64,000 bases of DNA. It comes from Thermoleophilia bacterium (GTDB lineage Bacteria; Actinomycetota; Thermoleophilia; Gaiellales; Gaiellaceae). The translations under genes were made by a program, and so were the position numbers. A model generated the notes under the pieces. That model worked only from the letters and a program-made list of their open reading frames with translations. It was not told the DNA's origin and ran no database searches. Location: the NCBI GenBank assembly GCA_025929895.1, contig JAICPI010000001.1, positions 1 through 64,000 on the forward strand, read 5' to 3'. Positions 1 through 7,098 of the stretch are shown piece by piece (the stretch's first letter is position 1; each line of letters opens with the position of its first letter).

Positions 1-2
1 AG

Positions 3-200
3 CCCCTGAGCGCGAACGCCGTCTGGTACGCCCAGACCGGGGCGTTGGTCGTCGGCCACGTGCTCGGGCTCGTGATCGCGCACGACAAGGCGCTCGAGCT
101 GTTCGGCTCGACCAAGGTCGCGCTGCGGACCCAGTACGCGATGCTCGCGCTCATGGTCCTGTACACGGTCGGCGGGCTGTGGCTCCTCTCGCGGGGCTAG
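3..200 (+). CDS. C-terminal fragment of a polytopic membrane protein
   Basis: These are the last 65 codons of a gene that starts before the window. The visible part is strongly hydrophobic, with two probable membrane helices joined by a short charged loop, and it ends in TAG. The motif WYAQ followed by GHVLGL resembles the C-terminus of large actinobacterial membrane proteins sometimes labelled fenitrothion hydrolase-like; that is recall, not a search. Its 3' end overlaps the following small gene by 22 bp, which suggests co-translation. Confidence 0.6.
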   Translation, partial: PLSANAVWYAQTGALVVGHVLGLVIAHDKALELFGSTKVALRTQYAMLALMVLYTVGGLWLLSRG

Positions 201-325
201 CGCTCGCCCACGGCGGCACCGCCGGTCTCGTCGTCGAGCTCGCGACGCTCGTGGCCGTGGCGGGCCTGTTGATCTGGGCGGCGGTGAAGAGCCGCTCCTC
301 GGACCACGAAGAAGGCGACCGCTAG
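179..325 (+). CDS. Small single-span membrane protein, 48 aa
   Basis: A short ORF starting at a GTG inside the previous gene. Residues about 14-35 form one hydrophobic segment rich in Leu, Val and Ala, followed by a charged tail (KSRSSDHEEGDR). The stop codon lies in the loop of a perfect hairpin that probably ends the transcript. Size, topology and overlap suggest an accessory subunit to the upstream membrane protein; no family is recognised. A shorter version could start at the GTG at 251. Confidence 0.5.
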   Translation: MAPLAGLALAHGGTAGLVVELATLVAVAGLLIWAAVKSRSSDHEEGDR

Positions 326-334
326 GTCGCCTTC
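311..334. terminator. Bidirectional terminator-like hairpin
   Basis: A perfect 10-bp inverted repeat (GAAGGCGACC / GGTCGCCTTC) with the 4-base loop GCTA. It sits between the end of the small membrane gene on the plus strand and the end of hsp20 on the minus strand, so it can serve both. There is no long U tract. The loop contains the stop codon of the upstream gene. Confidence 0.6.
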
Positions 335-357
335 TCGTCGTTCGGCACGGCGTTCGG

Positions 358-828
358 TCAGGACTCGTGTGCCGTCCCTTCGATCGCCGACTGGGTGCCG
401 CCGACCTGGATCCGGCGCGGCTTCGCCTGCTCGGGCTTCGCGACGTGGACCTCGAGCACGCCGTTTCGGTAGTCGGCGCGGATCGCGTCCTCGCCCACGC
501 CCTGAGGCAGGCCGATCGTCCGGGTGAACGAGCCGAAGCGGCGCTCGAAGCGGTAGAACCGGTCGCCGTCGACCTTGTGCTCGCGCGAGCGCTCGGCGCT
601 CACGGTGAGCGCGCCGTCCTCGAACTCGACCGAGATGGCGTCCTCGGGGATCCCCGGGAGGTCGAACGCGTAGACGAGCTCGTCCTCCGTCTCCCAGACG
701 TCGACGGCAGGCACCCAGCTCTGGGTCGTCCGGCCGTTCCCCTCGAGCAGCCCGTTCATGAACCGGCTCATCTCGGTCTGGAGCGACGCCAGCTCACGCA
801 GCGGCTCCCAACGCACCACGGTGGTCAT
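358..828 (-). CDS. Small heat-shock protein, Hsp20/alpha-crystallin family
   Basis: ATP-independent holdase chaperone that binds unfolding proteins in the cytoplasm. The 156-residue length is typical. An alpha-crystallin domain spans about residues 40-140, with the family signature near its end (YRNGVLEVHVAKP), preceded by a variable arm containing WVPAVDVWETEDE. The ATG at 828 has a strong Shine-Dalgarno sequence (AGGAGGT) and lies about 35 bp downstream of a near-consensus promoter at 864-892. The gene is monocistronic and ends against a bidirectional hairpin. Confidence 0.93.
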   Translation of the reverse strand: MTTVVRWEPLRELASLQTEMSRFMNGLLEGNGRTTQSWVPAVDVWETEDELVYAFDLPGIPEDAISVEFEDGALTVSAERSREHKVDGDRFYRFERRFGSFTRTIGLPQGVGEDAIRADYRNGVLEVHVAKPEQAKPRRIQVGGTQSAIEGTAHES

Positions 829-863
829 GCGTTACCTCCTCTCGGCTGATTGATGGTGACGCC

Positions 864-892
864 AGCATAAAACCTGAGCGTCTGCTTGTCAA
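864..892 (-). promoter_or_regulatory. Housekeeping-type promoter of hsp20
   Basis: On the minus strand the -35 hexamer is TTGACA (887-892), the spacer is 17 bp and the -10 hexamer is TATGCT (864-869). This is an unusually good match to the sigma-70 consensus for such a GC-rich genome. The -35 overlaps a short palindrome, CTTGTCAAG (885-893), which could be an operator; the repressor is unknown. Confidence 0.8.
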
Positions 893-921
893 GTCCCTGG
901 GACGGATAGGATCTCCGCCCC

Positions 922-1866
922 GTGAGCGCCGTCGCCGACGACCTGAAGGGCAGGGACTTCACCCGGGTCGCCGACTGGAGCGGCGACGAGCTCGTCCGGG
1001 TGCTCGACCTCGCGGACGAGCTGAAGCGCGCACACGCGGCGGGCGAGGAGCGCCGCCTGCTCCCCGGCCGGACGCTCGGGATGATCTTTCAGAAGCCCTC
1101 GACCCGCACCCGGGTCTCGTTCGAGGCCGGGATCTGGCAGCTCGGCGGCGTGGGGCTCTACCTGTCGGCCTCGGATCTCCAGCTCGGCCGCGGCGAGACG
1201 ATCAAGGACACGGGGCTCGTGCTCTCTCGCTACCTCGACGCGATCATGATCCGGACCTTCGCCCAGGCCGACGTCGACGAGCTCGCCCGCAACACGGAGA
1301 TCCCCGTCATCAACGGTCTCACCGACCAGGCGCACCCGTGCCAGGCGCTCGCGGACGTGATGACGATCCGCGAGCGGCTGGGGCGGCTCGAAGGCGTGCG
1401 CCTCGCCTATCTCGGGGACGGCAACAACGTCTGCGCCTCGCTGATGGTCGCCGCCGCGAAGCTCGGGATGCACTTCACCGCCGCGGTCCCCCCGGGCTAC
1501 GAGCCGGACGCCGGGGCGCTCGACGCGGCGCACACGGCCGCGGAGGACACCGGCGCCGCCGTGCGCGTCGTCCACGACGCCCGCGAGGCGGCCGAGGGCG
1601 CGGAGGTCTTCTACACCGACGTCTGGACGAGCATGGGGCAAGAGGAGGAGCGCGAGCGGCGGCTGCGCGACCTCGCGGGCTACGGCGTCACCGACGAGCT
1701 GCTCGCCCTCGGCGAGGAGGACGCGATCGTGCTCCACTGCCTGCCGGCGCACTACGGCGAGGAGATCAGCGAGGCGATCGCCCACGGGCCGCAGTCGGCG
1801 ATCTGGGACGAGGCCGAGAACCGCCTCCACAGCCAGAAGGCGCTGCTCGCGCTGGTCGTCAGGTGA
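922..1866 (+). CDS. argF: Ornithine carbamoyltransferase
   Basis: Cytoplasmic enzyme of arginine synthesis that makes citrulline from ornithine and carbamoyl phosphate. The 314 residues carry the carbamoyl-phosphate motif STRTR (60-64), HPCQ (138-141), an ornithine-domain DGNN segment near 166, and HCLP near the C-terminus. The GTG at 922 is chosen because it gives the normal family N-terminus. The stop overlaps the GTG of the rhomboid gene (GTGA), so the two are translationally coupled, although no metabolic link is obvious. No other arg gene is visible nearby. Confidence 0.95.
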   Translation: MSAVADDLKGRDFTRVADWSGDELVRVLDLADELKRAHAAGEERRLLPGRTLGMIFQKPSTRTRVSFEAGIWQLGGVGLYLSASDLQLGRGETIKDTGLVLSRYLDAIMIRTFAQADVDELARNTEIPVINGLTDQAHPCQALADVMTIRERLGRLEGVRLAYLGDGNNVCASLMVAAAKLGMHFTAAVPPGYEPDAGALDAAHTAAEDTGAAVRVVHDAREAAEGAEVFYTDVWTSMGQEEERERRLRDLAGYGVTDELLALGEEDAIVLHCLPAHYGEEISEAIAHGPQSAIWDEAENRLHSQKALLALVVR

Positions 1867-2561
1867 TCCCGCTCAGGGACAACGTCCCGACGCGGCACTT
1901 CCCGGTCGTCACGGTGGGACTGATCGTCGCGAACGTGCTCTCGTACTTCGTGTTTCAGGAGGGAACGACCGTCGCTGCGGACGGGCCGGTGCTCGAGTAC
2001 GCGTACCAGCCGTGCGAGGTGAACGACTCCTGCCCCGTTCAGGGCCAGGACTGGCCGTTGACCTCGTTCACGTCGATGTTCATGCACGGCGACATCCTCC
2101 ACCTCGGCGGCAACATGCTCTTCCTCTGGATCTTCGGCAACAACGTCGAGGACACGATGGGCCGCGTGCGCTACCTCGTCTTCTATCTCCTCGCCGGCTA
2201 CGCCGCGACGGCGCTCCAGACGTTCGTCACGCTCGAGATCTCACCCAACTCGGCGGACATCCCGAACCTCGGTGCCTCGGGCGCGATCTCCGGCGTGCTC
2301 GGGGCGTACCTGCTGATCCTCCCCCACGCGAAGGTGCTCACGGCGATCGTCCTCGGCTTCATCTTCTTCCTGCGCGAGATCCCGGCGCTCTTCTTCCTCG
2401 GCGTGTACTTCCTCTTCCAGCTCTGGCAGGCCGGCGGCCAGTGGACGAACCCGCCGGAGGGAGGCGGCGTCGCGGTCTTCGCGCACGTGGGCGGCTTCCT
2501 GTTCGGGCTCGCCGCGGTCTACCTCTTCCGCACCCGCAAGCCGCTCCGACCCACCCATTGA
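1863..2561 (+). CDS. Rhomboid-family intramembrane serine protease
   Basis: A 232-residue polytopic membrane protein expected to cleave transmembrane substrates. The catalytic dyad is visible: Ser139 in GASG and His208 in FAHVGG, with the HxxxN pair His80/Asn84 in the earlier helix. An extracytoplasmic loop (about 36-66) carries two Cys residues that could form a disulfide. The GTG at 1863 overlaps the argF stop. The next gene starts in a TTGA overlap, so argF, the protease and a zincin form one operon. The substrate is unknown. Confidence 0.9.
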   Translation: MIPLRDNVPTRHFPVVTVGLIVANVLSYFVFQEGTTVAADGPVLEYAYQPCEVNDSCPVQGQDWPLTSFTSMFMHGDILHLGGNMLFLWIFGNNVEDTMGRVRYLVFYLLAGYAATALQTFVTLEISPNSADIPNLGASGAISGVLGAYLLILPHAKVLTAIVLGFIFFLREIPALFFLGVYFLFQLWQAGGQWTNPPEGGGVAVFAHVGGFLFGLAAVYLFRTRKPLRPTH

Positions 2562-2860
2562 CCTTCGAGGAGCACGTCACCCGGGCCCTCGACTCGATCC
2601 CGCCGGACCTTGCTCGAAGGATGGAGAACGTCGCGATCGTCGTCGAGGACGAGAACCCCGACGAGCCCGATCTCCTCGGCCTCTTCGAGGGCGGCGGCGA
2701 CTACATGCCCGACAAGGTGACGATCTACCGGCTCCCGCTCGAGGCCGACTTCCCCGATCCCGCGGAGCTCGAGCGGGAGATCCGGATCACCGTCCTGCAC
2801 GAGCTCGGGCACTACTTCGGGATGGACGAGGACCGCCTCGGCCGCCTCGGATATGAATGA
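2558..2860 (+). CDS. Minimal zincin-like metallopeptidase, about 100 aa
   Basis: A small cytosolic protein of the short zincin family formerly labelled DUF1025. The C-terminal motif HELGHYFGMDED (His81, Glu82, His85) is the HExxHxxGxxD zinc site. The upstream YRLPLE segment and the length of about 100 residues fit this family. The start is a TTG that overlaps the rhomboid stop (TTGA). It gives the family's usual N-terminus, and no in-frame ATG exists before the conserved region. The biological substrate of the family is not established. Confidence 0.82.
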   Translation: MTFEEHVTRALDSIPPDLARRMENVAIVVEDENPDEPDLLGLFEGGGDYMPDKVTIYRLPLEADFPDPAELEREIRITVLHELGHYFGMDEDRLGRLGYE

Positions 2861-2915
2861 GCTGAGAGCGCGTTTCGGCGGGAATGGCCCCGGGGTACCG
2901 GGCGTTTGAAGAGGT

Positions 2916-3155
2916 ATGACGCTGACAGAGATCCACACGGAGATCGAGCGCGCCAGCGAGCGCCGCACTGAGCTCTACGGCCTGCTCTCACAAGGACACG
3001 ACCCTCAGACCGCGGCCGAGCTCAAGGAGCTGAACGAGCGTCTCGAGGCCCTCTGGAACGAGCACCGCGCCCTCCGGGCCCGCCTGCGCTTCGGCGATCC
3101 GGAGGCGATCGTCAAGCGAGCCCGCCTCGAAGAGCGCCTCGAGCGCGCGGCCTAG
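2916..3155 (+). CDS. Small helical protein, DUF2630-like
   Basis: A 79-residue, highly charged, all-helical protein (Ile-Glu-Arg and Leu-Glu-Glu heptad-like runs) with an ATG at 2916. The pattern of a Leu-rich helix, then LWNEHRALRARLRFGDPEA, then a charged tail resembles the actinobacterial DUF2630 family, in which a W-x-x-x-R-x-x-R-A-x-x-x-F-G core is conserved. Its function is unknown. It is followed by a hairpin and tRNA-Ala. Confidence 0.65.
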   Translation: MTLTEIHTEIERASERRTELYGLLSQGHDPQTAAELKELNERLEALWNEHRALRARLRFGDPEAIVKRARLEERLERAA

Positions 3156-3168
3156 CCGAGACGACCTG

Positions 3169-3192
3169 AGCGGGGGCTACACTGCCCCCGCT
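3169..3192 (+). promoter_or_regulatory. Hairpin with a -10-like hexamer in its loop, upstream of tRNA-Ala
   Basis: A perfect 9-bp inverted repeat (AGCGGGGGC / GCCCCCGCT) encloses the loop TACACT, which also reads as a -10 hexamer placed 11 bp before the tRNA 5' end. No convincing -35 was found. It may be the terminator of the upstream gene, the tRNA promoter, or both. Confidence 0.4.
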
Positions 3193-3194
3193 AC

Positions 3195-3267
3195 GGGGCG
3201 TTAGCTCAGCTGGGAGAGCGCCGCCTTTGCAAGGCGGAGGTCGCCGGTTCGATCCCGGCACGCTCCA
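3195..3267 (+). tRNA. tRNA-Ala (TGC)
   Basis: A complete 73-base cloverleaf. The acceptor GGGGCGT pairs with ACGCTCC (one G-U). The anticodon loop TTTGCAA in a CCGCC/GGCGG stem gives anticodon TGC. The T-arm contains GGTTCGATCCC and the discriminator is A. No CCA is encoded. It reads GCA and, by wobble, other Ala codons. Confidence 0.95.
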
Positions 3268-3302
3268 CTCCTCCGAGGGCTTCTGACTGGGCGGTCCGCG
3301 GT

Positions 3303-3650
3303 CTACGGACGGACGTCCAGCTCCTTCACGAGCCGCTTCGGAGCGACGATCCGATAGCTCTCCTCGATCCAATCTCGAGCGACGTCGAGCGTCACGCCCT
3401 CTGCGTCCAGGGGGACGTTCACCCAGCCGGCGCGGCCCAGGCCGTAGCCCGTCGGCTCGCTGCCCTCGATCGACATCGCGTGCGGGTGCGACTCTTCGAG
3501 CTTGACGGTGATCATCGGCGTCTTCGAGCGGTCACGGCCGAGGAAGACGAACACCTTGCCGTTGACCTTGGCGACCCGCTCGCCCCACGGGAAGTCCTCG
3601 GCGGCGCCCGGGAGAGACAAGGCGAATCTGCGGAGGTCAGCCTTGCGCAC
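3303..3650 (-). CDS. MmcQ/YjbR-like protein
   Basis: A 115-residue cytosolic protein of the YjbR (MmcQ, CyaY-like fold) family. Family marks are LPGAAEDFPWG near the N-terminus, KVNGKVFVFLG in the middle, and W-V-N-V-P-L near residue 80. Members are annotated as DNA-binding because of the fold, but no reaction is known. The GTG at 3650 is chosen because it starts the conserved domain. It overlaps the end of the amidase gene by 14 bp, so this is the last gene of the regulator-amidase-YjbR operon. Confidence 0.82.
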   Translation of the reverse strand: MRKADLRRFALSLPGAAEDFPWGERVAKVNGKVFVFLGRDRSKTPMITVKLEESHPHAMSIEGSEPTGYGLGRAGWVNVPLDAEGVTLDVARDWIEESYRIVAPKRLVKELDVRP

Positions 3651-4371
3651 GCAGGTAGGACGCCAGCGCCCGTGCGATCGCGTTCGCTTCTCGTTGCCTG
3701 AACCCCGACGACGAGAGCAGGCGCGCGTCCGTTTCGTTCCGCATGTTGCCCGCCTCGAGAAAGACCTTCGGGACGTCGGAGAGGTTGAGACCGCCGAGGT
3801 CGCTGCGGCTGGAGAGGCCCGCTCGCGCGGTGTACGTGGCGTAGGGCATCCCGGTGCCGGTCCGGTAGGCGCGCCGGAGGGCGAGGGCGAGCCGGTACGA
3901 GGGGGCCGCGATGTCGTCGGTGAGGCCGCGGATCCTCGCCGGGTGGATGACATGGAAGCCTCGTCCGCCTGCGGGGCCGCCGTCCGCGTGGATCGAGACC
4001 GCGGCGTCGGCGCGCACGCGGTTGCCGATCGCCGCGCGGCGCGTGATGCACGGGCCCCAGCCGGTGTTCGTGCCGCGGGTCAGCACGACCCGCGCCCCTG
4101 CGCGGCGAAGCAGCACCGCCAACCGCAACGCCACGTCGAGGTTGTGCGCGTGCTCGGGGTAGCCTGCGGCCGTCCGCGCGCCGACCGTGTCACACGCTTT
4201 GCGGTGGGTGCCGGCGTCGACGAGTCGCGCGATCCGCGCCGCGTGGCGGGCGTTGCCGCCGTTGTGGCCCGGATCGATCGCGATCGTCCTGCCTCGCAGC
4301 GACGGAGGAGGTTGGCCCGCTGCCTCTCCGACGAGTGCGACGAGCGCCAGGACGGCGACGAGGATCTTCAC
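3637..4371 (-). CDS. Secreted N-acetylmuramoyl-L-alanine amidase (Amidase_3)
   Basis: A zinc amidase that cleaves the bond between muramic acid and the stem peptide of peptidoglycan. An N-terminal signal peptide (about 1-20) precedes a catalytic domain with zinc ligands His36 (DPGHNGG), Glu73 and His128 (SIHADGG), and the catalytic Glu206 (FLEAGNMRNE). The 244 residues contain no cell-wall-binding repeats, so it is a bare catalytic module. The ATG overlaps the stop of the response-regulator gene, suggesting that the regulator and a cell-wall enzyme are made together. Confidence 0.92.
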   Translation of the reverse strand: MKILVAVLALVALVGEAAGQPPPSLRGRTIAIDPGHNGGNARHAARIARLVDAGTHRKACDTVGARTAAGYPEHAHNLDVALRLAVLLRRAGARVVLTRGTNTGWGPCITRRAAIGNRVRADAAVSIHADGGPAGGRGFHVIHPARIRGLTDDIAAPSYRLALALRRAYRTGTGMPYATYTARAGLSSRSDLGGLNLSDVPKVFLEAGNMRNETDARLLSSSGFRQREANAIARALASYLRAQG

Positions 4372-5006
4372 AGGCCCTGCAGGCCGTTCGCCCTCGCGAG
4401 CGCCGCCGCCTCGCCCCTGCGACGGACGCAGAGCTTCTCGAGCACGCTATGGACGTGGTTCTTGACGGTCGTCACCTCGATCGAGAGGGTCGCAGCGATC
4501 TCCTTGTTCGACAAGCCCTTCTCGATCAGCCGGAGCACCTCCCGTTCGCGGCTCGTCAGGGTGCTCAGGTCGGCGTGGTCGCCGTTCGCCGCCAGGGACG
4601 CCAGCCGACGCATCAGCGTCGCGACGATCTGCGGGGACGCCAGCTGCCCGTCGTGGGTGGCCTGGCGAACGCGGTAGACCAGCTCGCTGACCGAGGCCGT
4701 GGCGGGGACGTATCCGACCGCACCCGCCTCGACGCAGGCCAGCACGTCGCGCTCGACCTCACGCACTCCCACAGCGACGACACGTGCGCCGGGAAACGCC
4801 TCAGCCAGGCGGTCGGTCGTGTTCCGGCTGCCGAGCATCGTCACGTCGACCAGGATGACGTCCGGTTGCTCCCGCGACGCGAGCGCGGCAGCCTCCTCGG
4901 GACTCGAGGCGATCGCCGCCTCGAAGCAGTGCCGTCGCAGCGACTGCGCCAACGCCTCGCAGTAGAACCGCACCTGCCCCACGGCGAGGACGCGGATCAT
5001 GGGCAA
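4368..5006 (-). CDS. LuxR/NarL-type regulator with an atypical receiver domain
   Basis: The 212-residue protein has a receiver-like domain (about 4-120) and a C-terminal LuxR helix-turn-helix (about 145-200, LTSREREVLRLI then KEIAATLSIEVTTVKNHV). The would-be phospho-acceptor Asp54 (ILVDVTML) is present. The acidic pair normally near residues 9-10 is replaced by Val-Gly (LAVGQ), and the conserved Lys of the GYVLK region is replaced (GYVPAT). It probably works without classical phosphorylation. There is no adjacent kinase gene. It leads an operon with a peptidoglycan amidase. Confidence 0.88.
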   Translation of the reverse strand: MPMIRVLAVGQVRFYCEALAQSLRRHCFEAAIASSPEEAAALASREQPDVILVDVTMLGSRNTTDRLAEAFPGARVVAVGVREVERDVLACVEAGAVGYVPATASVSELVYRVRQATHDGQLASPQIVATLMRRLASLAANGDHADLSTLTSREREVLRLIEKGLSNKEIAATLSIEVTTVKNHVHSVLEKLCVRRRGEAAALARANGLQGL

Positions 5007-5086
5007 GTGGGACCCCTCTCACGATCGCCGCAGCAACGAGTTGTGGCGGCCGCCACGCGACGACTCCAATCGTTGCTTCCGGCAAC

Positions 5087-5116
5087 ACCGTAGATCGGAC
5101 GGCCGTCGACGGTCAA
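5087..5116 (-). promoter_or_regulatory. Candidate promoter of the regulator-amidase operon
   Basis: On the minus strand TTGACC (5111-5116), an 18-bp spacer and TACGGT (5087-5092) lie about 80 bp upstream of the regulator start. Between promoter and start lies a perfect 14-bp palindrome, GTGGCGGCCGCCAC (5043-5056), possibly an autoregulatory site. Confidence 0.45.
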
Positions 5117-5245
5117 GCAGGTGGGGATCGAAAGAACTAGGAGCGCCGGGATCGCATTTCCATCCCCCGGCCGATAGCACTCGCTTCCGCCCCGGACTAG
5201 CGTCGCCGTGCGCTTGCGGCACGCCTACGAGGTCAGGAGCGAGCA

Positions 5246-5683
5246 ATGGCCGAGCAACGAGGCAAGACGGAGATCGAGGAGATCTCCGGCAACGAGATCA
5301 AGGCGCACCTGAAGGACACGTACGCCGACCCGGACGCGGCCGGCAGGTTCTTCGACGAGCTGATCGAGACGCGCCAGAAGGCGCTCGATCGCTTCAAGGA
5401 CGAGCTGAACGGCGACGAGAAGCTTCTGGAGGGGTTCGCCCGGAACCCGGTCGGGCTGCTCAACGAGCGCAAGCTCCTGGGCCCGCTCGACCAGCTCACG
5501 CTGGAGGGCCTGCGGAATCCCTTCATCGACTTCCCGTGGCCGTGGCCGATCTGCCGGATCGTGTGCAGGCTGGAGTGCTCCACAGAGGTCCACTGGGTCT
5601 GCATCGGCTGGTGGCCGCTGCGGATCTGCTGGCCCGTCTTCCACGTGCACTGCCGGTGGGTCTGCAGGATCGTGTGCGACTGA
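5246..5683 (+). CDS. Two-part small protein with a symmetric Cys/Trp-rich tail
   Basis: Not recognised. Residues 1-95 are charged and helical (a leader-like region with FFDEL, RNPVGLL and LGPLDQLTLEGL). Residues 96-145 switch abruptly to an aromatic, cysteine-rich tail with eight Cys at 103, 107, 111, 119, 128, 136, 140 and 144. The gaps are X3, X3, X7, X8, X7, X3, X3, a mirror-symmetric pattern, and the pentapeptide CRIVC occurs at both ends. The tail has seven Trp. The ATG at 5246 has an AGGAG site. The architecture resembles a peptide precursor (leader plus core) or an oxidatively folded exported peptide. No signal peptide or modification enzyme is seen. Neighbours are small membrane proteins and a membrane metalloprotease on the same strand. 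Confidence 0.75.
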   Translation: MAEQRGKTEIEEISGNEIKAHLKDTYADPDAAGRFFDELIETRQKALDRFKDELNGDEKLLEGFARNPVGLLNERKLLGPLDQLTLEGLRNPFIDFPWPWPICRIVCRLECSTEVHWVCIGWWPLRICWPVFHVHCRWVCRIVCD

Positions 5684-6120
5684 GCGCCGGGCACTTGCGG
5701 GGAGGGCTCGAGCCCTCCCCGCGCCGCTCGCCCGAGCACGAGGTCGTGCGAACGCTCGGCGACGTCGAGGCGATGCTCGGCCGTGCCCGGTTCCTGCGGC
5801 GCACGCCGCGGGCGAGGCTCGACGTGGGCCTCCTTCCGAGCCAGGAAGCTGCGCCCATCCAGGCGCGAATCAACCGGCGCGCGGCGGAGTGCGGCTGCGA
5901 CGCGGGCAGCGTCGTCGGGGCGGCCGTGCTGCTCGGGTACCTGGGCTACCTCCTGCTCACCGTAGGCTCGCCGGCTCGCTGGGGCCTCGGAGAGCTGCTC
6001 GCCGGGACGAGCCTCGTGATCGGCGCTGCGCTGGCGGGCAAGGCGGCGGCGGTGATCCAGGCGCGCGTTCAGCTGGTTCGCGAGCTCGAACACCTGCGCG
6101 CCCGCCTGGCGGCGAGGTAG
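5674..6120 (+). CDS. Small membrane protein with two predicted helices
   Basis: Not recognised. As drawn (148 aa from GTG 5674, overlapping the previous stop) residues 1-75 are basic and soluble, two membrane helices follow (about 77-97 and 103-123), and the C-terminus is a charged amphipathic helix. The first 20 codons run through a perfect 26-bp palindrome, so the true start may instead be the GTG at 5746 or the ATG at 5773; neither has a clear Shine-Dalgarno sequence. Two Cys (ECGCD) lie just before the first helix. It lies between the Cys/Trp-rich protein and the membrane zincin and ends 2 bp before the latter. Confidence 0.6.
   Translation: MRLSAGHLRGGLEPSPRRSPEHEVVRTLGDVEAMLGRARFLRRTPRARLDVGLLPSQEAAPIQARINRRAAECGCDAGSVVGAAVLLGYLGYLLLTVGSPARWGLGELLAGTSLVIGAALAGKAAAVIQARVQLVRELEHLRARLAAR
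5697..5722. repeat. Perfect 26-bp palindrome between the first two genes of the locus
   Basis: The left arm GCGGGGAGGGCTC is followed directly by its exact reverse complement, with no loop. It starts 14 bp after the stop of the Cys/Trp-rich gene. As RNA it would form a very stable hairpin without a U tract. It could limit read-through so that the first gene is made in excess, as is common in precursor-peptide operons, or protect its mRNA 3' end. Confidence 0.8.
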
Positions 6121-6122
6121 CC

Positions 6123-7088
6123 GTGGCGACCGTCTGCAAGGAGATCCACGAGTGGATCGAAGAGCAGATCGAGAAGCCGATCGAGGAGTGGGAGAACCGT
6201 CAGGAGCAGCGGTGCCGGGAGGAACCGTGCAACTGGTGGATGCTCTGCCTGAACAAGCTCTTCTGCTGGCTCGTCTGGGTTCTCGTCAAGGTCATCCGTT
6301 GGGTCGTGGTCACGGTCGGAAAATGGGTCGTCCGGGTCGTGTGCGAGGTGGTGAACCTCGTGCTCGACGTCATCGGCTTCGTCGTCGGGCTGATCCTGAG
6401 CATCCCGATCATCGGCGGGATCATCCGCACGGTCCTCAACTGGCTGACCGAGATCGTCTGGCGGATCGTGGGACTGATCGACCTCGGGCTGAGCCTGATC
6501 GGCGTCCGGTTCGAGAAGCGGATGTACGTCGGCGTGATCATCCCGAGCCGGGACGGACGGCCGATCACGACCGAGGCGCAGATCCTCCCGCAGATCGACA
6601 AGGCCAAGGAGATCTACAAGAACCTGTGCAACATCAAGATCGTCTACACCGGTGCGTGCACCGCCGGCACCGATGCGCCGGACGGGGCGCTCGAGATCGG
6701 CTGCGACGCGAGCGGCTTCTTCTCGGACTGGTGGCTCGGCGGCTCGTACATCGAGTTCGTGAGCGCGACCTGCAAGTTCGACGGGGGCTGGCGCCGGGTC
6801 CTGGGCTACGGCGCCCAGATCATCGTCTACTGCGTTCCCGAGGTCCTTCCGGAGACCGCCACGTCCGACACGGTCGGCTGCAGCTTCACGTCGACGCACA
6901 ACTACGTCGTCGTCGAGCCGACGGCGAGCGCGTCGACCGCCGCGCACGAGATCGGCCATGCGTGCTGGCTACCGCACGTCGACGATTCGGCGAACCTGAT
7001 GTTCCCGAGCCTCCTGTCGGCCAACCCGACGCTCACGAACGGTCAGATCGCGCTCGTGCGGTGGAGCAAGCACTGCGTCTACTTCTGA
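6123..7088 (+). CDS. Membrane-anchored metzincin-like metalloprotease
   Basis: The 321-residue protein has a charged N-terminal helix, a Cys/Trp-rich stretch (Cys31, 36, 42, 48 with neighbouring Trp), then long hydrophobic segments (about 48-125) that should span the membrane at least twice. A C-terminal domain (130-321) carries HEIGHACWLPH: His275, Glu276, His279 and His285 form HExxHxxxxxH, followed by a Met-turn-like NLMFPS (Met293). The usual Gly of HExxHxxGxxH is Trp282. Eight further Cys suggest an oxidising compartment. The GTG at 6123 sits 2 bp after the previous stop. By position it is the likely processing protease for this locus; the substrate is inferred, not shown. Confidence 0.72.
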   Translation: MATVCKEIHEWIEEQIEKPIEEWENRQEQRCREEPCNWWMLCLNKLFCWLVWVLVKVIRWVVVTVGKWVVRVVCEVVNLVLDVIGFVVGLILSIPIIGGIIRTVLNWLTEIVWRIVGLIDLGLSLIGVRFEKRMYVGVIIPSRDGRPITTEAQILPQIDKAKEIYKNLCNIKIVYTGACTAGTDAPDGALEIGCDASGFFSDWWLGGSYIEFVSATCKFDGGWRRVLGYGAQIIVYCVPEVLPETATSDTVGCSFTSTHNYVVVEPTASASTAAHEIGHACWLPHVDDSANLMFPSLLSANPTLTNGQIALVRWSKHCVYF

Positions 7089-7098
7089 GAGGGAGGTC

